DNA of 64,000 bases from Mactra quadrangularis (Eukaryota; Mollusca; Bivalvia; Venerida; Mactridae), in NCBI GenBank assembly GCA_025267735.1, contig CM046301.1, positions 60,221,872-60,285,871 of the forward strand. Reading direction: 5' to 3'. Position numbers and translations under genes: made by a program. The notes below the pieces were generated by a model. That model did no database searches. It saw only the letters and a list, made by a program, of their open reading frames with translations, and had not been told where the DNA came from. Below, in pieces: positions 32,598 to 45,828 of this stretch (the stretch's first letter is position 1; every line of letters begins with the position of its first letter).

Positions 32598-35500
32598 TCC
32601 ATAGTTTTTTTATAAGATTAACTGGAAAAAATGGTGTTAAACTTAAGCTATGTTGTAATCTGTATACTGAGTAACTATTTATGCTTATGTAGTACACGAA
32701 CCTCGTAGATATGACGGTCTCTATAATTTTACATACAATAATGAAATCAATGAGTGTCATATAGCGTTGTTCGATTTTTGCCGTTCAGAATATCATTTCG
32801 TTTATCATATATTTATCAATTGTATGTTCTGTTCTGTTGTTCTCTGTTCTGAAAACACTCAAACTTGATTTAGTAATCAGATTTTATTGACAAAATCCAA
32901 CCTCATTACTGCTGTTACGTTACGCTTTGCTTCAATAATTGATTAAACAAAGGGAAATAACCGCCGCGGGGATTTTTGGGTAAAATCATGACATAAGCGG
33001 CCATGAATATTGCAGTTTAAAGCAACCAGCGCCAGGGGTTTTGTGCGGTGCGTTTTGTGCTTCCATTGTTTTGCTGCTTTGTACATTTTTCTGCATTTTG
33101 TTAAAATCCCCCCCCCCAAAACACACGTGTTTTCGTTTTAGTATCAATTAAAACTATCTATTTTGAAACTCACATTTAAGAAAACCACGAATTCATTATG
33201 AACATATTTGCAAAAAAGATAACTTTTCTGCTTCTTGCAATTGATTTTTTTAAAAATCTGCTTTGTGATAAAATAAACAATTCGCTTTTATGGTATTTTT
33301 TTTTCATTTTCATTTCAGAACTGATGATTCAAAAAATAAGTTTTAGAGTAAAATATTCTCAAAGTCTTTTAGACAAGCTACTTGACTGAAATGGAAATTT
33401 AGTGTTAACGTATCACTTCATATTGTTTGCTTCTGGTTATTTAGCTGCCCCTACTAGTTCCTTAATAACCTATGGTGCTCAAAACAGACTTTATGTATAT
33501 ATACTTGTAAATCATTGCCTATATTTTGGGCTCTCAAAGAATCAATCTTAAGCACCTTAATTTTTCTGGAAACAATTGTGATTCATAGAGGGGCGATTTT
33601 ATTCAAACCAACTTTGGAATAATTATTGAACATTTTATGGAACAAAAATATGCATCGAGTATCATAGACGTTTAAACACTGTTGAAAACTTGAAAAAACA
33701 AAGACTGGGTGCTCAAGTTCTATAGAATTTTCAAGTCTATATAATTTCCTTGGTAATTTATTGCATGCTGACTGCTAGGCAGTTTAATGTGGCCGTCCCA
33801 GACGATCTATAATGTATTTACCTGTTTTGTGTTTATTTTTTTCGTGTTGTTCAAACGTATGGAAGCTTCTTATAACCGGGACAGTTATCTCGAATGTGTT
33901 TTTGTCATGAATATTGCCAATGGTTAAATAAAAATGTTATGCCGTTTTGCCAAATAAAAATATATGGATGTATGTATAAAATATATAAAGTTTTCTGTTT
34001 GCTGAATATTTTTCTCATACTAGCACGTGACGTCGCTGTATGAGAGGCACTTTTCATTTTTCTTATTTCACCGACTTTTTATCCTCTTTGAAATGACGTC
34101 AGTCTAATATCTTTGTTAAATGCATTGTACAAATAGTTAATTTACTTATCAATGCTATAAATTCTTGATACGGTCTAAAACATGAACTATTTAAGTACAT
34201 TTTACTTGTAACGTCCAAGGTCATCCAACTTTTACTTGAAAACATTGATAAATTCATTTGTTAGTAAATCAGTGATATTTTTTTTTAAAAAAAAGGTTCC
34301 TTTAAGTTGATACATAATTGTAATCTTGTAGCTGGTTCTTACATGTAACCATTGTGTAAAAAATTAAAAACGTATCATTTTCAACTCTTTTAATATTCCA
34401 TATTGAAATAATTTCAGTCAAAGTATGGCACGCTCCATTGCTCTCGCAACAAACACCTTCCAGCTCTTACTTTAGTAAACTTTCCATCATATTAACTTTA
34501 ATATTGCGTGTGACTGAAAATTAATCTTAAAGCAAGTCAAGCAGCAAAAATAATTTCAATCTGTAGTTAAATGAAATTTCTCATTGACTGTGGCTAAATT
34601 TTGTCCCTATTTTTATATAAGAGTTTTTAATGAAAGTATTAAGCTTTGACTCAAATAAACAACGTTTTACTCAATTACATGTAGAAAAGCAATATGTTAC
34701 TGACATAGGCGTGTTTATTTATATAGCGATATTCAAAGCAGTTAAAACTAAACACTTAACTTAATCGAACACCTTTAAAGATAATATTTGTTGAAGATTA
34801 CAACTTTTCAATTGTTGATTTTTTTGTCAAACAGTTCCTTAAAACTATTTTGAAATAAAAAACTGACTAAATGATGTATTTATTTAAAATAAAGGTTCTA
34901 GCTTAAAAAGTCAAATGAGTCTATATCTAGTGCATCATTTGAAATGTTCTTATAGAATTTTTAATCATTCGGGTGCAAAATTTGAATTTTGTATTGTGCA
35001 AATTATTGAATAAATCTAGTGCAAAACGGATGATATACTGCAAATGAAATCATTCTTATGCAAAACATTAAAACAATCTAGAACAACCAGAAAATAAATC
35101 TAATGCAAAAAAGCAAACGATTATGAAGCAACTTAGAGTACAATGAATGGTTAATAATTTTCTCCTTTACACAGGAAACCGTCTTTTCGCTAAAAATATT
35201 CTTTCTCACTAGAAAAGGTTACAAATTTGTCTTATTATGGTCTACTCAACGTTGAACGTGATGCAAAATAAATTAATGACCCATGCTCTGCATTTGCTAG
35301 AATCCTTGTGTTTGCAATAAATTCAACTTTTCACACTAGTCAAGCTTAGCTATTTTTATTATAATTATGTTTGTTAACGAAAAGTATATATTTATAAGTA
35401 AATTTATAAAAAATTGTATGAAAATTGACATATGTTTTTACAAAGGACTAAATACTCGTTCTGTGATTCCACTATTTTTGTATAAGAAAACGAGAGAAAA

Positions 35501-36600
35501 AGTTTAAGTCAGGCAAAATTAATTAAAATTACTTGACCTCCATGTTTTCAAATTTAGAAACTTATTACCTGGTAATGAACGTTTTTAAGCTCTAAGCATG
35601 CATTTTGTTCGTTTACCCATTTCTTTAATGTCGTACATGTATATATTCATGTCAATCACTTTGTTTATATATGTATGTATACATCGTTTGAAATAAAAAT
35701 GTTTTTAAAGTAAATTTAGAAAAAAGAGAATTTTTAAACACGACCACGTGTTCAGCTGATCAACTCATGATTGAAATGTTTCTAGCATACACTATTGACA
35801 AGCTGTTAGCATCTTTGCATGTTTAAAAAAGTTACACGGAAGATTGTCGTAAGAATAATGTGACGATATTATTCTTAGCAGGCCACGTGTGCAAAAATTG
35901 GGCGTGTCTGATCAACACGTGATCTTAATACAATAACGTGACCCACAGAACTGCGCGAAAAGATGAGTCTTAAACAGAAAGTTTGTTTGTGAGTTTAAAG
36001 CATCATTTACATGTCTTTTACAGCCAGTCCTGTTAATTACATTTTGTTTCAATTGTTATTTACTAATTACAAGTAATTATAATTAGAATAATGGTTCTTA
36101 ATAATTCATACTGTGCGCAAAAGGTGTTTGTGTGATAAATAATGCTTCACAAAAACATGCGTTTTTCTGTTATAACTAAACTGTTCACAAAAAGCGTTTT
36201 GTTTACTTGTTGAGGTTACATCTCGGACGTACTGTTGAGCCCAAAAAATTATAAGACTATATTTATCAATTCAAAAGTTTTATCTTGACACATTCGTGTT
36301 TTGAATCATCTATGTAATAAAACATATAAATACACAGTATCTAGTCGGAAAAGTAATGAAAGTAGAATAGTAACAAAAAATAATACTTTGACTTATAGGT
36401 CGCGAAAATATATGACAATTGCACGGTTTGAAGCTTCCATACAATATGTTTGACGTAATATATGACGTAATATATGTAGTAAATGTATTTAAAATGTCTA
36501 TTTATAGATATTCTGGGACTTGTACTTATGTTGTATAAATTTGGTGTTGTTGAAAAATAAAAACTATGTGTAAAAGTATCCACCTTTGTTTGTTTACTAT
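32598..36600. other. Intergenic DNA between the matrix protein and EF-hand genes
   Basis: No gene recognised. There is a poly-C tract at about 33108. A loose ATCTAGTGCAAAA-type A-rich repeat lies at 34960-35110. Several CACGTG E-boxes cluster at 35745-35940. Confidence 0.45.
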
Positions 36601-36614
36601 GTTTCTTTCCTTCA

Positions 36615-36692
36615 GTCATTCGGAACAACCTCGGCGATCATCTACGAAGTTTATCTACGTAGAAGATCGCCGAGGTAGTTCCGAATGTCCTT
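36615..36692. repeat. Short palindrome related to family A MITE ends
   Basis: CATTCGGAACAACCTCGGCG is inverted as CGCCGAGGTAGTTCCGAATG with a loop around CTACGAAGTTTATCTACGTAG. It shares the CGGAACTCCTCGG-like core of the family A MITE but is far shorter. Confidence 0.7.
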
Positions 36693-37179
36693 CAGTTTTA
36701 TCACGAGTTGTCTCCCCTTCATTTGCTTACATTATTCGGAAAAACTTTGTCCATCTATTGATTGAACAAGTCATTCGTAGTGTATGACCGAAGATTTCCA
36801 AATGTTGCTCACCAGTGAGGAAGGAACGATACCTCTAGATGAATATTGTTTATATTTGAATAACTCATTGCATCGCTTAGTTGTTACGTATCAAGTCTCA
36901 TTTGTTTGTGTTGGTTTTACGGCGCATCAACACAGAAAGGTTATGTTACGCCGAATCAAGTCTCAGTTGTACATAGAAAGCAATAAAAGAATTTTAATGA
37001 AGTCACATGGTGTATGAAACGCCTAATTGAAGGCATAGGGACAGCTCGTATACATGTTGAGGCCAACCACTTGACGATCATAATATACTTTTTACACAGT
37101 ATGTATGGTTCTTTTACTGTACATCTGCCTGGATACCACGGTGGCAATATCACGTGACGGTGACATCACAACTGCTATA

Positions 37180-37325
37180 AATATGATTTTATCACAAGAG
37201 CTTGACATTCTGTATCATAAAATGAAAAATTCCCTCTTTATAATAAAACTAGTTTTTATCATAACAAGAAGGGATTTTTTCAATCTACGATACAGAATGT
37301 CAAGCTCTTGTGATTTTAAGAAAAA
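37180..37325. repeat. Inverted repeat with 30-bp arms
   Basis: ATCACAAGAGCTTGACATTC at about 37191 is inverted as GAATGTCAAGCTCTTGTGAT at about 37296; arms continue into ATACAGAA/TTCTGTAT. Probably a small MITE. A TCACGTGAC...TGACATCACAA stretch just left (37150-37172) recurs at 53234-53250. Confidence 0.7.
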
Positions 37326-37607
37326 AAAACTGTAAAATCTTCCTCGACTCAGAGCTTTACAGAGCTGTGAGTATTTTAATTATAGGGTTCTAGCAAAAAG
37401 CTTAAAACTGGCGTTGGAGATGTGATGCACAGGCAATAGTATACATTTTTCTGCTCAGTCTCGGGTAGGTTTAATGTTAATCTGACAAGAATAAAAATGA
37501 AATTACTTCTCTAAGACTTTGAGTCGAAACCTGACTTTCCACTGTTTTCTACTTCAAACCGTAGTATTTGTAATGCCGTTGCCATTGTGATGATACATTA
37601 ATGCCTA

Positions 37608-37943
37608 TGTCCCATAAAATCGTGGCTTGTTACGGACCCGTACGTGCACACAGTCGTAAGCCGTGGGAAGCCTTGCGTATTAAGATGACGGTACGCACAT
37701 GGTACAAACCAACATATCCGTACGGAGCCGTAGCAGGAAGATATACATTTTTAATCCATATTCGGCCACGACTTTGTTCGCGATTTGACTCTGAAAATAA
37801 TACGTGTATCCTGGGTTTATCTCACGGACCCTGGTAAAAACGTAACAGTCCGTACGGACTCGCAAGAGTTCGTACGGGTCCTTGCGGAGCTTGATCGCAC
37901 AGCACCCGTACGATGCCCTCACGGCTATTTTTAGGTTTATGGG
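37608..37943. mobile_element. GC-richer interspersed element, family E, copy 1
   Basis: Runs from CCCATAAAATCGTGGCTTGT to CTCACGGCTATTTTTAGGTT and TTATGGG, with short CCCATAAA inverted ends. It is dense in GTACGG/CCGTAC words. An inverted copy lies at 44217-44553, on the other side of the EF-hand gene. Open frames inside are incidental. Confidence 0.75.
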
Positions 37944-38421
37944 TCTGTAGCATAAGCTGTTGCAGACCAGGGATTGTTATATAAAATCGCTGTGCCTACT
38001 TAGAGTTCTTCTATGGTGCGACTGAGGAAAATCAGATCAGATAGTGAAAGAAAGAAAATGGACCTGCTCAAATGGAATTAATCAAATAATTACTGCAGAA
38101 GTTTGAAATTATTGATAGAGATGCTTAAATCATGTTTCGTCAATCTGTGTGCGGCTAATTTAGCTTTCCTATGGGTACCTGGTACCTAGGCACTTGGCCC
38201 GTAGACATAGCTCGCACACTTCATTTGTATTTACATTGTGATGGGAAGAAAGATCCCTATTTATAGGTTAGGTTGATATACCCCTCATTAAAGCATATCG
38301 AGATAAGGGCATCAGCTATTGCATACACTTCGATGATCCATGGAGAGAAGCTGAAGTGGTAGCAATCAAGCTGTTGATGTGGAGTAGTGTTGATACTTGA
38401 AACAGAAGGTGAAATACATTG

Positions 38422-38695
38422 CAGGGGCGGATCCAGAATTATTTTCTAGGGGGGGGGGTCCGAACTTTTTCTAGGGGGGGGGGTCCAAACTTTTGAACCA
38501 CAGCCACATTATACACATTTTGCAGAATAATGCTACTTATTAATTATAAAAACTGCATAACCATTAAGTCTATGTTAAGCACCGATAAAAATGGTTTCAT
38601 GCTACTTAGAAATTACTTACAGTCAAGAAATACACTAATTGACAGGTACATTTTGGAAATTCTGGGGGGCTCCGGACCCCTGCTAGATCCGCCTA
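38422..38695. repeat. Dispersed G-tract element, copy 2
   Basis: CAGGGGCGGATCCAGAATTA opens it and GCTAGATCCGCCTAGG closes it, with two G tracts inside. Homologous to 7918-8165. Confidence 0.75.
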
Positions 38696-39209
38696 GGCAT
38701 TTACCATTATCTTTTCAAGAATACATGTAGTAACATTTTTACCAGATATGTACACGAATACAAAACAATCAAGAATATTTTTGTATAAATTTTATTATTG
38801 ACTTTTTCGAATAATGTTTTACAATGCATTGATATTACAAATACACAAATATATCTTTTATCCTGTAATATCTGTCAATGATTCTATATTCTTAAAAGAA
38901 TTACAACATGCGAGGAAGTATTGGACATCATACAATTTACCATAAAACACGTGTGCAATGAAACTTTCCAAGCCTCCCTAAGTTCAGTAACTTCCACTTC
39001 TGTATTAATAATGTGACCATTGTTCTGTATTTTCCAAATGAAATATCCCTTTATTGTAATCACCCTTCTATGAATCAATCACTGACAAACAACTTGCTAT
39101 TGTACATAAATTTCATTGTTTATTTCTTTTTCATCATGCACAGGCGGCCAGTAGCTTGGTTTAATTCACTAACGACAAATATTGACGACCGCCTTTAGCA
39201 TCATGTACA

Positions 39210-39356
39210 TTCATCATTCGGAACTCCTCGGCCATTCGCTACGAATAAACTCGGACATATTTAGACGCCATTTTGAAACTACCGATGTTGAAGTAAACAA
39301 ATACACGATCGTTTAGATAATGAGTGAGGTTTCGTCTTTAGTCCATGAATTTGAAA
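39210..39356. repeat. Family A MITE, left-half fragment
   Basis: ATTCGGAACTCCTCGGCCAT through CTACCGATGTTGAAGTAAAC to GAGTGAGGTTTCG matches the left half of 8772-9080; the right half is missing, although ATTAATTC...CGAGGTGTTCCGAATAG at 39537-39570 may be a remnant. Confidence 0.7.
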
Positions 39357-40503
39357 TAACACAGTTCAATTACATCACAGAGCACTGTTTGACTCAATTT
39401 ATAACATAGAAATATGTTCAGACAAAGATCTGTGTGTATACTACAAGAACTATTTTGCATAACTGTTACGTGCTTCGCCTCGCGTAGGTAGTAAAAACCC
39501 AAGCTGCCAGGGTAGACCCCCCACGAATCCTTCCGAGATTATTAATTCATGAAAGGTCGAGGTGTTCCGAATAGTACATTCATATTCATACAGGGATTGG
39601 TCATTTACATTTAGGCATGAACAAAATTTGCTCTATTAATTCCAAATCTATCAAAATCAATATTAAGTAGTAACACCAGCATTTTGACTTAAGTAAAATA
39701 CTAACCAAACAATCAACCATGTCTCAAGTCAACGTGAACAAGTTATAAAAATGTTTGAGACAAAATATACAGCACTTATTTTCAAGAAAGAGTCATAACA
39801 TAAAAAAACAACATTGATCTATTTCAGTACTTAGAACTTGTATGAAAAACTTGTTATTAAAAAAACTTCAATAAAGATAAAGCACTCATAAGCAGTTGAT
39901 CTCAATAAGCCTGTACATAAAAGATAAATATTACAACAACCAAACAAACTATTAGAAACATTTCTCATACCATTGACACCATGGTTACATAGTAAACGTA
40001 CTTTTAAACTGATGTAAAAATACATCTAAGCTAAGATACTCGTAGACTTAAGTTTTCAATAAAAACAATATAAGAAATTACTAGTTTCCACGTTGTACGG
40101 TCCCTTTAAACATTTACTTAGAGACAGTCCCTTTAAGATCGGCCATACACCAGGTATGAACTATGTTTCAGAATCTAAATCTAAGTAGCCTATACTTTTT
40201 CAAAAGCTATGGAGTAAAAAACGATGAGCTTCAGACAATAAGTTACAATTATGCATAATCATGACATTTCAATAGCCAGTTCCCCAAATACCATCACGTA
40301 TAGCTACTTTAGTGTTTTAATCAACACTAATTGCTTTCAATTCTAATACGTTTTGTAAGCATCACCCCAAATGCACAACTTTTACCAGTTTTGGTATTCA
40401 ACGGAAATGACGTCATTTTTTATCTGTGACCTAAGTATTACAGCTACATCCGCAATCAGAGAAAAGAAAAAATACAATTACAAAACTATTTATTGTAAAC
40501 TAA

Positions 40504-43500
40504 CTATCTAGGTTGATTAAATTGTTGTTGTTGTTGTTGTTGTTGTTGATGTTGACCTTGTTGACCTTGATTCATTTGTCGCACTTGCTGACCTTGTTGA
40601 CCTTGGTTTGGTGGAGGAACTGTTGGCTGGAAATTTGGGTTGTTCATTTGGTTTTGCTGAAATGTAAAAGGCTCAGGTTACCAAGGGAGATCATTCAGTA
40701 TCGTGTTTTACAATGTTTTTTATATTTTGGTTATCTCCCTTAGAGATGCACGTCGCCATGTTTAATACGTAAACCTGTTATTGTCATGTTTATACTGGGG
40801 CCGTAATTCAGCGGTTTTAGAAGGCCCGTCTTCGAATTTGGAAGTGAAGGTTCGTTTCATTGCTATTGCAAGTAAAACCTGTTCAAGAAAATTCGATAAA
40901 AAGGTTGTTTCCTTCCCTGTAAGGTCTGCTAAGGAAAATCGGAAATGAACTGACATAATAAACATTACTCAGCTCTTGCAATTTGTGTTCGCGCAAAGTA
41001 GTTCTTCTTATAACTAGATGCTATGATACGAGGGCCCTGATTTATTATTGCAAGTGCTTGTCAGGCGCATTAGAGTATAAGTAGGTCTCGTGTTCATGGT
41101 GGAACATAGAGCCGTTTGAGACCTCGTGGTGAGCTGCATATTTGTTTCATTGATTAGGTCGTGAAAGTCACTCATAACGTACTAGATTTGGCTTCCAAAA
41201 CTTTATAAGTCGCTTTTTAACATTATGTTTTATATGATGCGGCATTACCCGTTCATTAATAATACATGTCGAGAGATGCCCGCAATATTGTAGTAACTCG
41301 CTCTTAAACCCTCGATGTAAACACACGGTTTGCTGATACAATTATTAATTAATTAATTAATTAATACACTAAGCTAAAAAGTCACCTGCATTGCTTGGTA
41401 TTGCTGGAATTGTTGGAATTGCATTTGTTGCTGTCTCATCTGCTCCTCGTGCATTCTACGAGCGTGGAATTCTTCACGGCGTCTAGCACGGACAAACTCT
41501 GAGTATGTAAGGTAGCCATCTTTGTTTAAATCGTCTTCTTTCATGACATTGTCAATCATATCTGAAATTGTAATAATATCGATTCATTCTAAGTTTTGAA
41601 AGTTTGTCACAAACAGCTCCTTCTATAACATAAAGACTTTTTTGATTGGCTGATTAGGTCAATGATTTTAAAAGTCGCCATTGAAAAAGTATTGCTATTT
41701 ACAGTTCACTTATGCTTATTGAGTTCTACCAACATTTAAATTTTGTACAACTTGGATTACATTGGACTCTAATTCCCAATAAAAACTACAACTGACTATC
41801 TATTTACGAAAAGACTTTATCAGTTAGACCTTTCTGAGCTCTGCATTGTGCAACTTCAACATCTCTTCCAAAGGGGCAATGTCACTTGTTTCTTATTACC
41901 AATTTGATTAGGCAATTGATCAACATCGCGCTGATAACTAAAGCCACCAATCGCTTTGACATGGATTCAGGTATACGACGTGTAGCTCATTGTAACAACT
42001 TACCTTCGTAGTATTTTTGCATTCCCTTTGTTCTTTCGTCCATCATCATTTCAATTTGTTCTTTAGATTTTCCAAGTTTTTCATGGAGTTGTAATTCAGG
42101 TACTGGTAACATGTGAGCCATAGCTTGCCATATCTCTATACCATCTAGATGAGTGTCATTGTTGGTATCGTGTAATCTGAATTGGATAGAGGACATTTGT
42201 TTATTTCGGTTTAAGGTCGATTTTTATTTCGTAACTGAGCTATGGATGCAATATCTTCACGAGTGGCGTAGAGCTTAATGACCTTAGCCCGTGAGTGAAA
42301 TAAATAGGTCTTAAACCGCAATAAATAAATTTTCTGTTTATTATATACTTAAAACTGGCGTTATTTATTGTTAAAGTCAGATATGCCTTCAGAACGGCGC
42401 ATCCGAACAGTGTAAAATTACAAATTTATTTTCATTGTTTCAAACAGTGGAGTATCAACATTGACATTAACCAGTTTCTTTTTCTTTCAGTGGAAGATTT
42501 ACCTCCCTTGAACTATAATTGCCTTACCTGAAATAATGAAACTCCATCTCTTCTGGTGACATATTTTGTTTAACGTTGATTTCATCCTTTAAATGTTCTT
42601 TTAAATGACTGAAATAAAAAAACGAGTTATGATAAATAGAACTGTTTTAGACGAGTTGAAATAAATAAAAATGCTGAAAAATAGGTAAGTAAATAGCTAA
42701 AAAATAAATAGATAGTAAATAAATAGTTAAAAGAATTAGATCAATTGAAATAAATAGATGAGGTGCAATAAATTTATAAGTTAAAATTTAAATATAATTT
42801 GAAATCAACAGATCATTCGAAATCAAGGGATTGAATGGTTATAAAATTATTACTGAAATAAATAGACGAGTTGAGATGAATAGAAATATTTCAAAAAAGT
42901 TGAAATAAAAAATGCTTTAGATGAGTTGGAATAAATAGAATTGCTTCAAACGATTTGGAACAAATATAATTGTTTTAGCTGAAAAGAAATTAATAGAAAT
43001 GCTTTAAATGAATTGAAATAAATAGAAATATTTCAGAAGAGTTGAAATCAACAGACATGTTATAGACGAGTTGAAATAAATAAAAATGCTGAAAAATAGG
43101 TAAAGTAAATTAAATAGATAGTAAAAAAGATAGTAAATAAATAGATAGTTAAAATAAATAGATTAATTGAAATAAAAAGATAAGATATAATTTACCAAAA
43201 AAAGTTGAAATTTGAATATATATGCAACGAGTATAAGTTGAAATCAACAGATAACTTAAAATCAATGGATGAAATGGTTATACATGCACTTTTTTTTAGA
43301 TGAAAGACAATCAAATCAGTAAACCAACATTTATTTTAATTTTAATTTAAGGTCATGTGATGATTGCGAGAGCGATATGGTGGTGAGACAGTATCATATC
43401 AGAAATGTTGATTTTTGAGCTGGAGCCTCCCTCACTATATACAAGTGCCAATCATGTGCCTTCGCTGTCGAGAGGAAATGATCATCGGTTATATTATCCT

Positions 43501-44009
43501 GCAACTGGGCAAGGTGTCATGAACTCGTGCATAAGTAAAAACTAAAAACAAAAGTGGTCATCACCGTCAAGAACAATATAGAGTCCTTGGTTCGGGATCG
43601 TGTAAGCCACCTATTAGTACAGTAAAGTTCTACTACTAAGATCATCAAAATCGATGGTCTAGCTAGCGGGGTGGTCATAATATAGGAACCGTTTTCTTCT
43701 CAAACTCAGCATTTGGGACCTAAAAATTGTCAAACATCGCATGATTTTAAAATGATTAGGGTAGTCTTAATAGTGGAACTTTACTGTAAACATGCATATA
43801 ATCGCACGTTTTACTACCTGTTATTAAGTGTAGGGAAACTAAAAGAAATATTCTATTCTGTTGAGTAAAAGCAATACTTACGCCTCGTCTTGAGTAATCT
43901 TAGGATCATTAAAACTTGTTGGTCTTTGTTCAGGTGGAAGATGAGCATTATGTTCTCCATGACCAAACACCATAGATACTCCTATCATAACCAATAATAG
44001 TACCTTCAT
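40504..44009 (-). CDS. MCFD2-like EF-hand secretory protein with Gln-rich C-terminal tail
   Basis: Minus-strand coding exons, 5' to 3': 44009-43882, 42608-42528, 42176-42004, 41561-41386, 40656-40504 (236 aa), all GT-AG and in frame. A signal peptide starts at MKVLLLVMIGVSMVFG. Then comes the MCFD2 signature MSPEEMEFHYFRLHDTNNDT, with EF-hand loop 1 (DTNNDTHLDGIE) and loop 2 (DDLNKDGYLTYSEF), both keeping the calcium-coordinating acidic and Gly positions. In vertebrates MCFD2 binds calcium and partners the lectin LMAN1 to export cargo from the ER; the same role here is inferred. After loop 2 a helical Arg/Glu stretch leads into MRQQQMQFQQFQQYQ, and the last exon is almost pure Gln/Asn/Pro, ending in seven consecutive Gln and FNQPR. 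That makes it about 90 residues longer than the compact vertebrate form. An acceptor at 44027-44028 just before the ATG shows an upstream 5'UTR exon. AATAAA (minus) is at 40494-40489, very close to the stop, so a further downstream signal may be used. Confidence 0.85.
42640..43275. repeat. Degenerate A-rich repeat (GAGTTGAAATAAATAGA type)
   Basis: Many variants of GAGTTGAAATAAATA(G/A)A occur at irregular 40-70 bp spacing. A longer block, GACGAGTTGAAATAAATAAA followed by AATGCTGAAAAATAGGTAA, occurs twice about 415 bp apart (about 42650 and 43067), so the array itself was duplicated. It fills the intron between the first two coding exons of the EF-hand gene. Confidence 0.75.
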
Positions 44010-44216
44010 CTTGACAAGTGGTCGGTCTAAAAAAATAATTTTAGAAATATATACTGCCATCAAACGTTCATGGTCAAAGGAATTTTTAGAAAAACGGATC
44101 CTTTTATAGTAAGAGGTTGTTTATATATTTTAACTTAGTTGTATGTGCCGTTCATATGAACGTTCAATACATTAATCTGTGTTTTAAAGGTAATATACAA
44201 CACCACAGTTTAGCTT

Positions 44217-44553
44217 CAGTCCCATAAACATAAAAATAGCCGTGAGGGCACCGTACGGGCGCCGTGTGATCAAGCTCCGCAAGGACCCGTCCCATACGAA
44301 CTCTTGCGTACCCGTACGGACTGTTACTTTTTTACCAGTGTCCCTGAGATGAGCCCAGGATACACGTGTCAGTTTTAGAGTCAAATCGTGAACAAAATAG
44401 TGGCCGTGTATGGATTAAACTCGCATATCTTCTAGCCACGGCTCCGTACCGGTGCGTTGTTTTGTACCATTTGCGTACCGTCGCAAGGCTTCCCACGGCC
44501 TACGTGTCTGCACGTTCGGGTCCGTACATGTAACAAGCCACGATTTTATGGGA
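44217..44553. mobile_element. Family E element, inverted copy
   Basis: Inverted relative to 37608-37943: it opens with GTCCCATAAACATAAAAATAG and AGCCGTGAGGGC and ends CCACGATTTTATGGGACT. The two copies match across their length with scattered substitutions. Confidence 0.75.
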
Positions 44554-45075
44554 CTGAGGCATTACAAATACGGTCGGGCTTTTATCGGTCCTCAATCGGT
44601 TTATTATTTCTCTAATCTGATCGGTTTTCATCGGAAACTGCATTTCAGACTATATGTGTAACTGAGTATCGGCGACGATGATCGGTGAAATATCGGTTGT
44701 TCGTTTTTCCCCAGTTTAGAACGGAACCGACGAATATCGATTTAGCACCGACGTCTCCGATTAGCCGCCGATTTATCACTTATCACAAGCTATTGGGAAA
44801 AGGTGAGTATCATCGGCGAAAACGATGATATCGAGTTTCGAAGTATTTATTCAAATGAAAACAAGACTGATTGTCCAGAACGTGTATATTGCCGAAAGCT
44901 TCCGATAAAGCACACTTTACAAAGTTAACGAAGACAAAATAGACAGTAAATACTGAGTTTTATATATTCTTGCATAAAGGTCAAGCTGAGGTTAATATTG
45001 TCAGACTATATGTCTTAGAAAAAGCAAAATGGACCAAGTACAGGTATATCTATATTGGTCTGAAACAAAAATAGA

Positions 45076-45440
45076 ATAAGGGACTTTTGTCAGTTATCTT
45101 TCCTTGAAAAAATCTGAAGCAATCCAATCGGTTAGTAGGTCCTATCATTTGGAATCCTTGGATTTTATCACAGAAGTCCTATATAAGGATAATAAAATAT
45201 TTCATCTAATATCTTTCTTGTTAATTAAGATATTAACAGGAGTGATGGAATTTATAGATACATGCAGTTCTTTACTCAAACAATATTTAGCTTGATTTTC
45301 AAACAATTTAAAAAAATACAAAAAAGTTATTTGAGATTAATTGTGGCTAATTGACATTGAAAAGTAAGAGTGTAATTTGAGTAATCCAAATGATTTGAAG
45401 ATTATACAAAGGGAAATAACTGACTAATGTCCCTTATTTA
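45076..45440. mobile_element. Family F MITE, copy 1
   Basis: GAATAAGGGACTTTTGTCAG at the left and CTGACTAATGTCCCTTATTT at the right are inverted. The interior is also partly palindromic around TCAAACAATATTTAGCTTGA. Copies: 50547-50845 (truncated) and 60303-60677. Confidence 0.8.
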
Positions 45441-45828
45441 CATTTTATTTGTATTCAATAAATCTGACAGAAAGTGAACTCGTGGTAACTGAGATGTATT
45501 AAAATATGTCTCAGGTCAATATGCATTTACTATTCTTAGAAAACCTATTAAAATTTTGACTGCTACGTCAATATGTTAGAGGTTCAGTATACTAGTTAGC
45601 CCTAGGGTTTATAATGTGACAGAAATGGCCGCAGGGTAGACAATTGCAAAAAACAACAACGTAAAACATTATAGATAACGATCTATTGTAATTTTGTATG
45701 TTATATTTATAAAACAAATTAATTCTCAAATTAAGTCTTTACAATGTTAAGAATCGTCTTTGATGGAAACACGGTAACATTCAAGCGATCTAAGTAGACC
45801 CAATATATATTGATATAAATTTATGTAG

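Noticed and set aside
37601..37922. ORFs on both strands, about 80 codons
   Set aside because: They lie in the family E element, with similar frames in its inverted copy at 44184-44661; no coding signature.
40513..40743. 76-codon Leu-rich plus-strand ORF
   Set aside because: Antisense reading of the poly-Gln coding exon of the EF-hand gene.
42640..43275. CRISPR-like spaced repeat
   Set aside because: Repeats are degenerate, irregularly spaced and A-rich in an animal intron; not a CRISPR array.
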